Of a DNA stretch of 36,613 nucleotides, positions 9,598-18,396 are shown piece by piece; position 1 is the stretch's first letter, and each line of letters opens with the position of its first letter. The translations under genes and the position numbers were made by a program. Under the pieces are notes generated by a model. The model was given only the letters and a program-made list of their open reading frames with translations. It was not told the DNA's origin and searched no databases. Source of the DNA: Caldisericum sp. (lineage in GTDB: Bacteria > Caldisericota > Caldisericia > Caldisericales > Caldisericaceae); NCBI GenBank assembly GCA_020692945.1, contig JAIMJY010000004.1:1-36613 (forward strand). Direction: 5' to 3'.

Positions 9598-9598
9598 T

Positions 9599-10312
9599 TT
9601 ACTTCCTCCTTATAATAATGAATTTGAGATATTTCTTAAGATTAAATAACTGTCCGCCTTCAGAAATAGCATCCAACACTTTATTCTGGTCTAGGACAAT
9701 ACACCCTCCAATTAGATCTACACCATAATCAAAAAGTACGGGAGATATTGGTGTTGAAGGACCTAAAACAATTGTGTACCCCTTAGAAAGCTTGAGGATG
9801 TGTTCAATACTTTTGTTTGCAAACGTTGAGCCAGTTATTGCAACAACATCTGCTTCAGGTATCACATAGTCTGCTGCAGTATCTATTAAATCTCCCTCTT
9901 TCGGGTTTCTTTCCAGGATAATAAGTTCTTTTGCAGTTTTTTTAATTTTGTCTAAGCCACGGAAATGGCCAACAAATACAACTCTTTTATCTTTCGCTAT
10001 TTCCTCAATGTAATCAAGCATGTTAAAGGTTTCGAATTCTTTTGGGATATCAATAAGAGAATTCAATGTCGCAAGCCCAATTGCAAGCTTTAAAAAGTTA
10101 AAAGTTTTTAGATACTCAAGCACTTCTTTGGAGAGTTTTCCTTTGAGAGTACCTCCCTCTTCTATTCCATCTAATATAGACGAGTATGTAAGCGAAAGCC
10201 CTACTCTCTCAGTTAAAACACCCGTCCATGTTACGCCAACACGGACATCTTTAATACTCAAGCTTTGTTTCTCTTTTATAGATTCAACAAGGTCTTCATA
10301 GAGTCCACCCAT
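9599..10312 (-). CDS. DUF364 (putative heavy-metal chelation) protein
   Basis: A 237-residue soluble protein of the DUF364 family, described as a putative heavy-metal chelation domain. Family-like segments include KDKRVVFVGHFRGLD, AADYVIPEADVVAITGSTF and VLGPSTPISPVLFDYGVDLI. The start at 10312 is chosen because GGAGG precedes it by seven bases; an in-frame ATG at 10345 has none. It overlaps the upstream NTPase gene by 17 bases and ends one base before the binding-protein start, so it belongs to the importer operon. A role in handling the imported metal or cofactor is inferred from context only; no enzymatic activity is established from the sequence. Confidence 0.8.
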   Translation of the reverse strand: MGGLYEDLVESIKEKQSLSIKDVRVGVTWTGVLTERVGLSLTYSSILDGIEEGGTLKGKLSKEVLEYLKTFNFLKLAIGLATLNSLIDIPKEFETFNMLDYIEEIAKDKRVVFVGHFRGLDKIKKTAKELIILERNPKEGDLIDTAADYVIPEADVVAITGSTFANKSIEHILKLSKGYTIVLGPSTPISPVLFDYGVDLIGGCIVLDQNKVLDAISEGGQLFNLKKYLKFIIIRRK

Positions 10313-10802
10313 TAATAATCCTCCGTATTTTTTCAGGAAGCTCATTCCTGTTTTTTTCTGTTACCTCAATAATTTTAGCCATTTTGGAGACTTCATTTAA
10401 GAAAACATTCCTTTCAATTTTAATAGCACCGAGCACAGGCTTATCACACTTTAAAATCTTAAGAACCATTTCTTTAAAGCGTGGAGCGCTGTTTTCAAGA
10501 AAACCCAACTCGTCCATTATTACGAGAACATATTCACCTTTAAGCGCATTTTCTAGAGACTTCGTTCCGAGCTCCTCAAAGCCTTCAACTACTGGATGAA
10601 TCATAAAATTTTTATCAAAAAATCCAATTGGTTGCTCTTCGCCACTTGAGATATCTTTTATTTTAAACCCTTTAAGAGTATTTGTCTCAATAACAGGAAG
10701 CGTTACAAAACCAGCATGATTTATAGATAGCACTTCAAGAATATTTTTAATAATCGTGCTTTTTCCTATCCCAACTTTGCCTGCCAAAAATATTTTTTTC
10801 AT
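10296..10802 (-). CDS. THEP1-like P-loop nucleoside-triphosphatase
   Basis: A 168-residue P-loop NTPase. The Walker A is GKVGIGKST, at residues 8-16. A Walker B-like VLVIMDELGFLEN lies near residue 95, and the following KFxxMV..CDKPVLGAIK pattern matches the THEP1/NTPase_1 family. Members hydrolyse nucleoside triphosphates, and their physiological role is mostly unknown. It is the first gene of the five-gene operon and is preceded by a strong promoter at 10826-10853. No Shine-Dalgarno site is seen and the predicted leader is only about 17 bases. Its position suggests it supports the transport or processing of the same ligand as the DUF364 protein and importer; that is inference. Confidence 0.8.
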   Translation of the reverse strand: MKKIFLAGKVGIGKSTIIKNILEVLSINHAGFVTLPVIETNTLKGFKIKDISSGEEQPIGFFDKNFMIHPVVEGFEELGTKSLENALKGEYVLVIMDELGFLENSAPRFKEMVLKILKCDKPVLGAIKIERNVFLNEVSKMAKIIEVTEKNRNELPEKIRRIINGWTL

Positions 10803-10825
10803 ATCAGCATTTTTATAGTAATCTA

Positions 10826-10853
10826 ATTATACTAAATTTTGCTGTAAAGTCAA
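10826..10853 (-). promoter_or_regulatory. Promoter of the NTPase-DUF364-ABC operon
   Basis: On the minus strand TTGACT (10848-10853) and a perfect TATAAT (10826-10831) are separated by 16 bases. The start of transcription would be about 17 bases before the NTPase ATG. Confidence 0.75.
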
Positions 10854-10892
10854 GAGTACGGATTGCTTCACCAAAAATATTTTTACTCCTCT

Positions 10893-11060
10893 TTAACCTT
10901 TAATCACCTCAACAAGTTCCTCTTTTGAAATCGCTGTATTTAGCGATTCTTCAAAAAGTTGCACAGAAAAATCCCAATTTCGATAAAACTGATCAGTTAA
11001 GTGAATAACAATACTAACCCATCCCCCTCTTTGCAGTTTTAGGATTTTCTGTAAATTAAT
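10893..11060 (-). pseudogene. Possible 3' remnant of an unrecognised gene
   Basis: An open frame of 55 codons between stops, without a start codon, reads like real protein. It has a GGWVSIVIHLTDQFYRNWDF core and an amphipathic tail SKEELVEVIKG before TAA at 10893-10895. Composition differs from the surrounding AT-rich non-coding sequence. No family is recognised. It could be the truncated C-terminus of a lost gene. Confidence 0.3.
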
Positions 11061-11256
11061 TTAACTAATAGGAAACAAAATGGATCATAATTTTCAAAAT
11101 AAAAAAGAATTTCAAAAAATGTTTAATTTTAAACAAAATCTGAATAGAAGTGAATTTTATTTAGATTTTTATAAACAGGAGAACCTTTGTTCCAATGTAT
11201 ACGATAATTGAAGTCTTAGGGCAACTAAAATTGTACTAATACCACTTAAAAAATTC
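11061..11256. other. AT-rich intergenic spacer with one doubtful small ORF
   Basis: Very AT-rich sequence upstream of the YheO-regulator promoter. The only reading frame with a start is a plus-strand ORF of 43 codons (ATG 11080 to TGA 11211) with a weak AGGA upstream. Its Asn/Lys/Phe-rich composition looks like chance translation of AT-rich DNA. No RNA gene or strong hairpin was seen. Confidence 0.4.
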
Positions 11257-11284
11257 TTGACTTTAAAAGTAATTTTTGTATAAT
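11257..11284 (+). promoter_or_regulatory. Promoter of the citrate operon
   Basis: TTGACT (11257-11262) and a perfect TATAAT (11279-11284) are separated by 16 bases. The -35 is followed by TTA, as in the NTPase operon promoter. Transcription would start near 11291, giving a leader of about 38 bases for the regulator gene. Confidence 0.8.
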
Positions 11285-11328
11285 CTAAGTGAGGTAAAAA
11301 AATTTTAATGTAATAAAAAAATTTTAAA

Positions 11329-12003
11329 ATGTTTACAAAAAAAGATGAACAAATAATTGAGTCGATGAAGAATGTTGTAAAGGGATTAGCTGCATTGCTT
11401 GGCAACGACAGTGAGATAGTATTGCACTCCCTTAAAGACATTAATCACTCTGTCGTTGCTATAGAAAATGGCCATGTTACGGGAAGAATAATAGGGTCTA
11501 TTCTTACTGATGCAGGAAAGAAAATAATCAAAGATGTAAATGTAAGCAAGAAAGTTTTTATCGGTCCTTACAGGAGCATTTCTCCTTCTGGACGAATTCT
11601 TCGCTCAGTTACGATTCCTATTAAAAATTCAGAAGAAGAAATTATTGGTTTTCTCTGCATAAATATGGAAATTGGAAAGTTTCTTCAGATTGAAGAGCTT
11701 GCAAAAACTTTCTCTACCTTTTCTGCTGAAAAAATTGCAAATGGCAATCTTGAAAAAACAGGAAACATTCAGCTTGAAGATTTGAGAAACAAGATTTTTG
11801 AAGAAGTACTAATTAAAAGTGGTGCAAAAGGAGATGTTCCACCAAAAGAGCGCAATAAGTTCATAGTCGAAGAACTTTACCGGAAAGATTTTTTCAAGAT
11901 TAAAGATTCGATTGATTTTGTTGCACAGAAGCTTGGTATATCAATTTTTACGGTCTATAACTACCTAAGAGAATTAAAATTTGAAGGAAACGAAAGGAGG
12001 TAA
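11329..12003 (+). CDS. YheO-type PAS/HTH transcriptional regulator
   Basis: A 224-residue predicted regulator. Residues of about 8-117 match the YheO-like PAS domain (LLGNDSEIVLHSLKD and the PISPSGRILRS-like segment with IGFLCINMEIG). Residues of about 170-215 form a helix-turn-helix of the HTH_22 type (DFVAQKLGISIFTVYNYLREL). Such proteins combine a sensory domain with DNA binding; ligands are mostly unknown. The gene is first in the operon, and its stop codon lies two bases before the aconitase ATG. It therefore probably regulates its own citrate-metabolism operon. No Shine-Dalgarno is evident before its ATG. Confidence 0.85.
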   Translation: MFTKKDEQIIESMKNVVKGLAALLGNDSEIVLHSLKDINHSVVAIENGHVTGRIIGSILTDAGKKIIKDVNVSKKVFIGPYRSISPSGRILRSVTIPIKNSEEEIIGFLCINMEIGKFLQIEELAKTFSTFSAEKIANGNLEKTGNIQLEDLRNKIFEEVLIKSGAKGDVPPKERNKFIVEELYRKDFFKIKDSIDFVAQKLGISIFTVYNYLRELKFEGNERR

Positions 12004-12005
12004 CG

Positions 12006-13967
12006 ATGGGAAAGAACGTCATCGAAAAAATCATTGACAGCCACATTGTCGAAGGAGTACCCAAAAAGGGTGAAGAAGTTGGCATTAAGGTTGACCAGAC
12101 TGTTACTCAGGATGCGACTGGTACTGCGGTTTATCTTGAGTTTGAGGCGATCGGTTTTACTGATGTCAAAACTGAGGCAGTAAGTTATGTTGACCACAAC
12201 ACGGTTCAAGTTGGTTTTGAAAATGCTGATGACCACAAGTATCTTAGAACTGTTGCAGAAAAATATGGAATTACCTTTTCAAGACCTGGAAATGGTATCT
12301 GTCATCAAGTGCACCTTGAGAGATTTGCTAAGCCGGGTAAAGTGCTTATCGGTTCTGACAGTCACACTCCAACCGCAGGCGGAGTTGGTTCACTTGCAAT
12401 TGGCGTTGGTGGACTTGATGTAGCGGTAGCAATGGGAGGTGGACCATTCTATCTTACATATCCTAAGGTTATTAAGATTAACCTAACAGGCAAACTGCAG
12501 TCGTGGGTCTCTGCAAAAGATGTTATATTAAAGGTACTCGAAATTCTTACAACAAAGGGTAATGTTGGCTATGCTATCGAGTATGGAGGTGACGGAGTAA
12601 AAGATCTTAGCGTTCCTGATAGGGCAACAATTACAAATATGGGGGCTGAGACAGGCGTAACAGGATCGCTTTTCCCTTCAGATGAAGTAACCAGGGATTT
12701 CTTGAGAAGAGAAGTTCGTGAAAATGATTGGATTTCTCTTGAACCAGACCCGGGTGCAACGTATGATAAGGTGATTGATTTGAATCTATCTGAAATTGAG
12801 CCAATGATTGCACTTCCTCATTCACCTGACAATGTGAAGAAAGTCAGTGAAGTAGAAGGCACCAGGGTTAATCAGGTTGCAGTGGGAAGTTGCACAAACT
12901 CTTCTTACAGAGATTTAATGACTGTAGCGAATATTTTAAAAGGGCATGTGGCGTATAAAGACCTTGAATTTGGAGTTGCCCCAGGTTCAAGGCAAGTCAT
13001 AGAGATGATAACAGAAAACGGTGGAATGGAATCGCTTATTAAAGCAGGAGCAAGAATAATGGAAACAGCATGCGGTTTCTGTATTGGAAACAGTTTTTCT
13101 CCAGGGTCAGGAGAAGTGTCTCTGAGGACAAATAACAGGAACTTTAAAGGGCGCAGCGGAACTTCCGATGCAAATGTATTTCTTGTGAGCCCCGAAACTG
13201 CAGCAGCAGCAGTTATCACCGGTGAAATTACAGACCCAAGAAAGCTTGAGAGTATGGGAATTAAGTATGAGGATGTTAAGCTTCCTGACAGGTTTATAAA
13301 AGATGACTCAATGTACATTTTTCCTCTTCCAAAAGAAGAACGTGAAAAAGTTGTTGTTTTCAGTGGGCCAAATATTCAGCCGATACCAAAAAATGACCCT
13401 CTACCTTTGACTTTGAAGGGTTTTGCCACAATAAAAGTAGGGGACAAGGTGACGACAGACCATATAATGCCTGCAGGGCAATACTTAAAGTATCGTTCAA
13501 ATATCCCCAAGTATGCGGAACACGTGTTTGAGCCTCTTGACCCAGCATTTGCCAGTAAAGCTCTCGAGAATAAAGAAAAAGGTTTTGCAAATTTCGTCAT
13601 TGCAGGTGAAAGCTACGGACAGGGATCCTCGAGAGAACATGCAGCCCTTTGTCCGATGTACCTCGGGGTAAAGGCTGTTATTGCAAAAACTATTGAAAGA
13701 ATTCATCTTGCAAACCTTGCAAACTTTGGCATTGTACCACTTCAATTCGTTAATAGTGCTGATTATGATTTAATTGATCAGGGGGATGAGATTGAAATTC
13801 CAGACATTGTAAAAAGTCTTGAAGAGAAGAAAGATGAGATTACTGCGTTCGACAGAATAAAAAATAAAGAAATAAAACTGAAAGTGATGCTAACAGATAG
13901 GCAGAGAAATTTTGTTTTAGTAGGAGGGCTATTGCCCTATACGGGAAAATTAGGAGGTAAGGTATGA
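12006..13967 (+). CDS. acn: Aconitate hydratase
   Basis: A 653-residue cytoplasmic aconitase interconverting citrate and isocitrate through a [4Fe-4S] cluster. The three cluster cysteines are visible: Cys296 in GSCTNS, and Cys356 and Cys359 in ACGFCIGN. RTNNRNFKGRSG and the C-terminal swivel-domain motif ESYGQGSSREHAAL are also intact. Length and layout suit the short, single-chain bacterial/mitochondrial-like form, not the long AcnA or AcnB. A GGAGGT site overlapping the end of the regulator gene precedes the ATG, and the 3' end overlaps icd by four bases. In this operon it would link isocitrate with citrate for ATP-citrate lyase, in either direction. Confidence 0.95.
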   Translation: MGKNVIEKIIDSHIVEGVPKKGEEVGIKVDQTVTQDATGTAVYLEFEAIGFTDVKTEAVSYVDHNTVQVGFENADDHKYLRTVAEKYGITFSRPGNGICHQVHLERFAKPGKVLIGSDSHTPTAGGVGSLAIGVGGLDVAVAMGGGPFYLTYPKVIKINLTGKLQSWVSAKDVILKVLEILTTKGNVGYAIEYGGDGVKDLSVPDRATITNMGAETGVTGSLFPSDEVTRDFLRREVRENDWISLEPDPGATYDKVIDLNLSEIEPMIALPHSPDNVKKVSEVEGTRVNQVAVGSCTNSSYRDLMTVANILKGHVAYKDLEFGVAPGSRQVIEMITENGGMESLIKAGARIMETACGFCIGNSFSPGSGEVSLRTNNRNFKGRSGTSDANVFLVSPETAAAAVITGEITDPRKLESMGIKYEDVKLPDRFIKDDSMYIFPLPKEEREKVVVFSGPNIQPIPKNDPLPLTLKGFATIKVGDKVTTDHIMPAGQYLKYRSNIPKYAEHVFEPLDPAFASKALENKEKGFANFVIAGESYGQGSSREHAALCPMYLGVKAVIAKTIERIHLANLANFGIVPLQFVNSADYDLIDQGDEIEIPDIVKSLEEKKDEITAFDRIKNKEIKLKVMLTDRQRNFVLVGGLLPYTGKLGGKV

Positions 13968-15184
13968 AAATCATGGTAGAAAACGGGAAAATGAATGTTC
14001 CCGACAACCCGACGATACCCTATATCATTGGGGATGGTATTGGAATCGATATTACTCCTGTTGCTATCAAGGTTTTTGATGCAGCAGTAGAAAAGACTTA
14101 CGGGGGAAAAAGAAAAATTGAGTGGATGAAAATACTTGCAGGAAAGGAGGCAATTGACAAAACTGGAGAGCCACTACCAAAAGAAACACTTAATGCAATT
14201 AAGGATTATGTTGTATCGATCAAAGGACCACTTGAAACCCCGATCGGAAAAGGTTTCAGGTCTCTTAACGTTACGCTTAGACAAACTCTTGACCTCTTCG
14301 TCTGCTTCAGACCCGTCAAATACATTAAAGGAGTTCCCTCTCCAATGAAAAGGCCAGAACTTGTTGACATTATTGTTTTTAGAGAAAACACCGAAGATGT
14401 TTATGCAGGAATTGAATGGCCAGTTGACTCAGATAAAGCAAAAGAAATAATTAGATTTCTCAAGGAAAAAATGGGTGTTACAGTAAGGGAAGATTCAGGC
14501 ATTGGCATTAAACCAATTAGCATTACTGGGTCGAGAAGAATTGGGAAAGCTGCCATCGATTATGCCCTTGAACACGAAAGAAAATCCGTCACTATTATGC
14601 ACAAAGGTAATATTATGAAGTACACAGAGGGACTCTTTCAGGCAGAAATCTATAAACTTGCCGAAGAACAGTACAAAGATAGTGTGATTACAGAGGAAGA
14701 AATAAACGAAAAATACAATGGAAACGCACCAGAAGGCATGTTGATTCTAAAGCACAGAATCGCAGACTCTATGTTCCAGCAGATGATTCTAAGACCTGAC
14801 GAATATGATGTAATAGTAACTCCAAACTTAAACGGTGACTACCTTTCAGATGCTGCTGCAGCACAGATTGGAGGCATTGGAATTGCACCAGGGGCAAACA
14901 TTAATTATGAAAATAAGGTTGCTCTCTTTGAGGCAACACACGGGACTTCACCGAAGCATGCCGGAAAGAACGAAGTTAACCCAGGCTCTATAATTCTTTC
15001 AGGTGCAGAAATGTTTGAATACATGGGATGGAAAGGGATAAAAGAAACCATCATTAATGCAATTGAAAAGACAGTACTTGAGAAACATGTTACCTACGAC
15101 TTTGCTCGTCTTATGGATGGAGCAATAAAGGTTTCGACGGGAGAATTTGGCGATAGAATCATAAAAAATATGGAGGTAATATAA
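13964..15184 (+). CDS. icd: Isocitrate dehydrogenase, NADP-type
   Basis: A 406-residue dimeric-type isocitrate dehydrogenase interconverting isocitrate and 2-oxoglutarate. The substrate-binding RSLNVTLRQ (residues 99-107) and the FRENTEDVYAGIEW segment are present. Coenzyme residues point to NADP: the Lys in THGTSPKHAG, and the Tyr and Arg in TYDFARLMDG, match the E. coli NADP-binding positions, although the E. coli Tyr345 equivalent is His. The gene overlaps acn by ATGA and follows a GGAGGT site. With ATP-citrate lyase downstream, carboxylation of 2-oxoglutarate is one possible direction; the sequence does not decide this. Confidence 0.95.
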   Translation: MKIMVENGKMNVPDNPTIPYIIGDGIGIDITPVAIKVFDAAVEKTYGGKRKIEWMKILAGKEAIDKTGEPLPKETLNAIKDYVVSIKGPLETPIGKGFRSLNVTLRQTLDLFVCFRPVKYIKGVPSPMKRPELVDIIVFRENTEDVYAGIEWPVDSDKAKEIIRFLKEKMGVTVREDSGIGIKPISITGSRRIGKAAIDYALEHERKSVTIMHKGNIMKYTEGLFQAEIYKLAEEQYKDSVITEEEINEKYNGNAPEGMLILKHRIADSMFQQMILRPDEYDVIVTPNLNGDYLSDAAAAQIGGIGIAPGANINYENKVALFEATHGTSPKHAGKNEVNPGSIILSGAEMFEYMGWKGIKETIINAIEKTVLEKHVTYDFARLMDGAIKVSTGEFGDRIIKNMEVI

Positions 15185-15185
15185 G

Positions 15186-16430
15186 ATGGCTCAAAAGGGA
15201 ATAAGAGAATTTCATGCAAAGAAGCTCCTTGCCAGATTTCTCACGGAGCATCCTGAGTATGGTTTTAGCTATGAGGGTAAAATAGTACTTGTTATGCCGG
15301 AGAGTGCTATGACCGAATTTGCGAGGGAAAACCCCTGGCTTAAGGAGAAAAAGCTCGTTGCGAAACCAGATATGCTATTCGGTAAAAGAGGCAAGCATGG
15401 GCTTGTTCTCTTAAATGCGCCTCTCGAAGAAACAGAAAAATGGATTAATGAAAGAATGGGAAAGGAAGTCCAAGTAGGTAAAACGAAAGGGGTTCTTACC
15501 CACTTTTTGGTTGAACCATTCGTTCCACACGACAAAGAATACTACATTGCAATAAAAACCGAAGAGAACGGTGATAGAATTTATTTCTCTGATGAGGGTG
15601 GAGTTAAGATAGAAGAAAATTGGGAACATGTAAAAGAATTCTTTGTGCCAATAAACAAAGCAATAAACGATGTTAGTTTAACAGGATTAAATGAGATAAT
15701 CCAGCATTTTGTAAAGGCACTGTACAATTTCTTTGTTGAATATGACTTCACGTATCTCGAGATAAATCCATTTGCAATGGTTGGAAATGAGATTGCACCA
15801 CTTGATTTTGTTGCAAGACTTGATGATACCGCTCTTTTCAAAGATAGTGAGAAGTGGGAGAACATTGAATTTCCTACACCATTCGGAAGAAACTTTACAA
15901 AGGAAGAAGAATTCATAAGAGAACTTGACGAGAAAACTGGCGCATCTTTGAAACTTACAATCCTTAACCCAGATGGATACGTGTGGCTTATGGTTGCAGG
16001 TGGTGGTGCAAGTGTTATTTATACAGATACCGTTGTAGATCTTGGGTATGGTAACGAGCTTGCAAACTACGGAGAATATTCAGGCGCTCCCTCTGAAGAA
16101 GAAACTTACCTTTATGCAAAAACGATACTCGATTTAATGACGAAGAAGAAAGACCCGAGAGGTAAAGTGCTTATTATTGGCGGAGGAATTGCAAACTTTA
16201 CCGATGTTGCCAAAACCTTTAAGGGCATCGTAAAGGCACTGAATGAGTACAAAGACAAGTTGAAGGAAAATAATGTTAAAATATTTGTAAGGCGTGGTGG
16301 GCCAAACTATCAAGCAGGACTTGCAATGATGAAAAAGCTTGGAAAGGAAATAGAGGTTCCAATTGAAGTGCATGGCCCTGAATTGCATATGACAAGGGTT
16401 GTTAAAATAGCACTTGGAGGTGAAAAATGA
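15186..16430 (+). CDS. aclB: ATP-citrate lyase, small (ATP-grasp) subunit
   Basis: A 414-residue subunit corresponding to the N-terminal part of animal ATP-citrate lyase and to the small subunit of Chlorobium. It contains an ATP-grasp fold at about residues 1-230 (YLEINPFAMV is the metal-binding region). The citrate-binding region follows, with MVAGGGASVIYTDTV and IFVRRGGPNYQAGLAMM. With the large subunit it cleaves citrate with ATP and CoA to acetyl-CoA and oxaloacetate. Two bases separate it from icd and GGAGGT lies before its ATG. The order small then large subunit is that of the aclBA pair in green sulfur bacteria. Confidence 0.92.
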   Translation: MAQKGIREFHAKKLLARFLTEHPEYGFSYEGKIVLVMPESAMTEFARENPWLKEKKLVAKPDMLFGKRGKHGLVLLNAPLEETEKWINERMGKEVQVGKTKGVLTHFLVEPFVPHDKEYYIAIKTEENGDRIYFSDEGGVKIEENWEHVKEFFVPINKAINDVSLTGLNEIIQHFVKALYNFFVEYDFTYLEINPFAMVGNEIAPLDFVARLDDTALFKDSEKWENIEFPTPFGRNFTKEEEFIRELDEKTGASLKLTILNPDGYVWLMVAGGGASVIYTDTVVDLGYGNELANYGEYSGAPSEEETYLYAKTILDLMTKKKDPRGKVLIIGGGIANFTDVAKTFKGIVKALNEYKDKLKENNVKIFVRRGGPNYQAGLAMMKKLGKEIEVPIEVHGPELHMTRVVKIALGGEK

Positions 16431-18256
16431 AGCTTTTTGAAAAAGATAGCAAAGCAATAATTTTCGGTAGGCAAGCAATAGCAGTTCAGAGTATGCTTGA
16501 TTTTGATTTCATATCAAAAAGAGAGACTCCTTCAGTTGTTTGCTTTGTTAGCCCTGACAGACCGGGTTTTGAGAGACTCTTCTTTGGAAGCAAAGAAATG
16601 CTCATACCTGTCTATAAGACTATAACTGAAGCTGTTAAGAAACACCCGGATGCAACAGTGATGGTTAATTTTGCTCCATCTCGATTTACATATCAAACTA
16701 CAGTTGATGCTATTAATACAGGAAACATTAAAACAATTGCAATAATTGCAGAAGGAGTGCCCGAAAGAGAGACAAGAGCTCTTTCTGCCCTGGCAAAAGA
16801 GAAAGGAAAGGTAATAATTGGACCAGCAACAGTTGGTGGAGTTATTGCTGGGAAATTCAAGATTGGTAATGCAGGTGGCACTATAGAAAATGTAATCAGC
16901 TCAAAACTCTATAGACCTGGAAGCGTTGGTCTTGTGACTAAATCAGGCGGAATGCTAAACGAAATGTTCAATATGATTGCAAGAAATACAGACGGGGTTT
17001 ACGAGGGTATTGCTATTGGTGGAGATAAGTATCCTAGTTCCTCGCTTGCAGACCATCTTCTAAGACTTGAAGAAATTCCAGAAGTAAAGTTTCTCGTCAT
17101 GCTCGGGGAAGTTGGTGGTCTTGAGGAATACAAAGTTGTAGAAGCTTTAAAGCAAGGAAAAATAAAGAAACCTCTCGTTGCCTGGGTAACGGGAACTTGT
17201 TCAAAGATTTTCCCAACAGAAGTACAATTTGGCCATGCGGGTGCAAGGGCAGGAAATGACGAAGAAACCGCGGATAGCAAAAATAAAGCACTTAAAGAAT
17301 CTGGAGCAATTATTTCAAATTCATTTGATGACCTTCCTGAGCAAATTAAGAAAACTTATGAAGAATTGAAAAGTAAGGGAATTATTCAGGAAATCGAAGA
17401 GTTTACTCCTCTACAGCTTCCAATGGATTATGAAACTCTCATGAAGCAAGGTCTAATAAGAAAACACGCCGAATTTATCAACACGATTGCAGATGAAAGA
17501 GGAGAACTTAGCTACTCGGGAGTTCCCATTACAAAAATCATTAAAGAGAAGCATAGTATCGGGTATGCCATAGGGCTTTTGTGGCTTCAGAAAAAACTTC
17601 CTGACTACGCATCAGAATTCATTGAACTTTTAATCACAGTATTTGCAGACCACGGACCATGTGTTTCAGGTGCACATAACACAATGGTTGCGGCAAGGGC
17701 TGGGAAAGACCTCGTTTCATCTGTCACATCGGGATTGCTAACAATGGGACCAAGATACGGTGCAGCACAGGAAGAGTCAGGACGTTATTACCTATGGGCA
17801 AGAGAGAATGGTTTAACACCGCAACAGGCCATTGATAAAGCAAAAGAACAGGGAATTCCTCTTCCGGGCTTTGGCCATAAGATAAAGAGTACTAAAAATA
17901 TAGATTGGAGAGAAAAAATTCTCATTGAATTTGTAAGGAAGAATTTTCCCAAAACTGAATATCTTGATTACTGCCTTGAGATGGAAAAGATAACAACAAA
18001 AATAAGCGATAAGTTCATCTTTAATATTGGAGGAATCAGCGGAGCCCTCTGGCTTGATCTTTTAAAATCGCTTGGCTATACAGATGAGGAAGTTAAAGAA
18101 TTGGTAGAAGAAGGGATTCTCACCAGTATCAATGTACTTGCAAGGACTATAGGCTACATAGGACATCACCTTGAGCAAAACCGTCTTAAGGAGAATCTTT
18201 ATAGGGTTCCGTATGATGATGTTCTTTATAGCTTGCCTGACGAAAAAGATCTGTAA
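16427..18256 (+). CDS. aclA: ATP-citrate lyase, large subunit
   Basis: A 609-residue subunit. The N-terminal part resembles succinyl-CoA synthetase alpha. It carries the phosphohistidine motif FGHAGARAGNDEE, with His270 as the predicted phosphorylated residue. The C-terminal third is a citrate-synthase-like domain with ADHGPCVSGAHNTMVAARAG and PLPGFGHKIKS, which performs the citryl-CoA cleavage. All key motifs are intact. The gene overlaps aclB by ATGA and is the last of the operon, followed by a perfect 10-bp hairpin. The complete pair distinguishes this from the citryl-CoA synthetase/lyase system of Hydrogenobacter, in which the domains are split. Confidence 0.93.
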   Translation: MKLFEKDSKAIIFGRQAIAVQSMLDFDFISKRETPSVVCFVSPDRPGFERLFFGSKEMLIPVYKTITEAVKKHPDATVMVNFAPSRFTYQTTVDAINTGNIKTIAIIAEGVPERETRALSALAKEKGKVIIGPATVGGVIAGKFKIGNAGGTIENVISSKLYRPGSVGLVTKSGGMLNEMFNMIARNTDGVYEGIAIGGDKYPSSSLADHLLRLEEIPEVKFLVMLGEVGGLEEYKVVEALKQGKIKKPLVAWVTGTCSKIFPTEVQFGHAGARAGNDEETADSKNKALKESGAIISNSFDDLPEQIKKTYEELKSKGIIQEIEEFTPLQLPMDYETLMKQGLIRKHAEFINTIADERGELSYSGVPITKIIKEKHSIGYAIGLLWLQKKLPDYASEFIELLITVFADHGPCVSGAHNTMVAARAGKDLVSSVTSGLLTMGPRYGAAQEESGRYYLWARENGLTPQQAIDKAKEQGIPLPGFGHKIKSTKNIDWREKILIEFVRKNFPKTEYLDYCLEMEKITTKISDKFIFNIGGISGALWLDLLKSLGYTDEEVKELVEEGILTSINVLARTIGYIGHHLEQNRLKENLYRVPYDDVLYSLPDEKDL

Positions 18257-18273
18257 TCATTTATCTGTTGATC

Positions 18274-18303
18274 CTAGCCCTCCATTTTGGAGGGCTAGTT
18301 TGA
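18274..18303 (+). terminator. Terminator of the citrate operon
   Basis: A perfect 10-bp stem, CTAGCCCTCC (18274-18283) with GGAGGGCTAG (18289-18298), and a five-base loop. The T stretch behind is short (TTTGATT), so efficiency is uncertain. A second hairpin at 18354-18396 backs it up. Confidence 0.7.
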
Positions 18304-18353
18304 TTGGCTGGATCGATTAATTTAAAATGTGTTGCCTTGTCATCCAATTCATG

Positions 18354-18396
18354 AAAAACCCTTAGATACAAGTCATAGCTGTATCTAAGGGTTTTT
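18354..18396. terminator. Bidirectional terminator with 17-bp perfect stem
   Basis: The arms 18354-18370 and 18380-18396 are perfect inverted repeats (AAAAACCCTTAG... and its complement) around a nine-base loop. A run of five T follows on each strand. It sits between convergent genes and serves the plus-strand citrate operon and the minus-strand foldase gene. The right arm contains the stop codon and last codons of that foldase gene, which ends at 18385. Confidence 0.85.

Noticed and set aside
11080-11211. 43-codon ORF with weak AGGA upstream
   Set aside because: Asn/Lys/Phe-rich composition as expected from AT-rich DNA, no family resemblance, no promoter.
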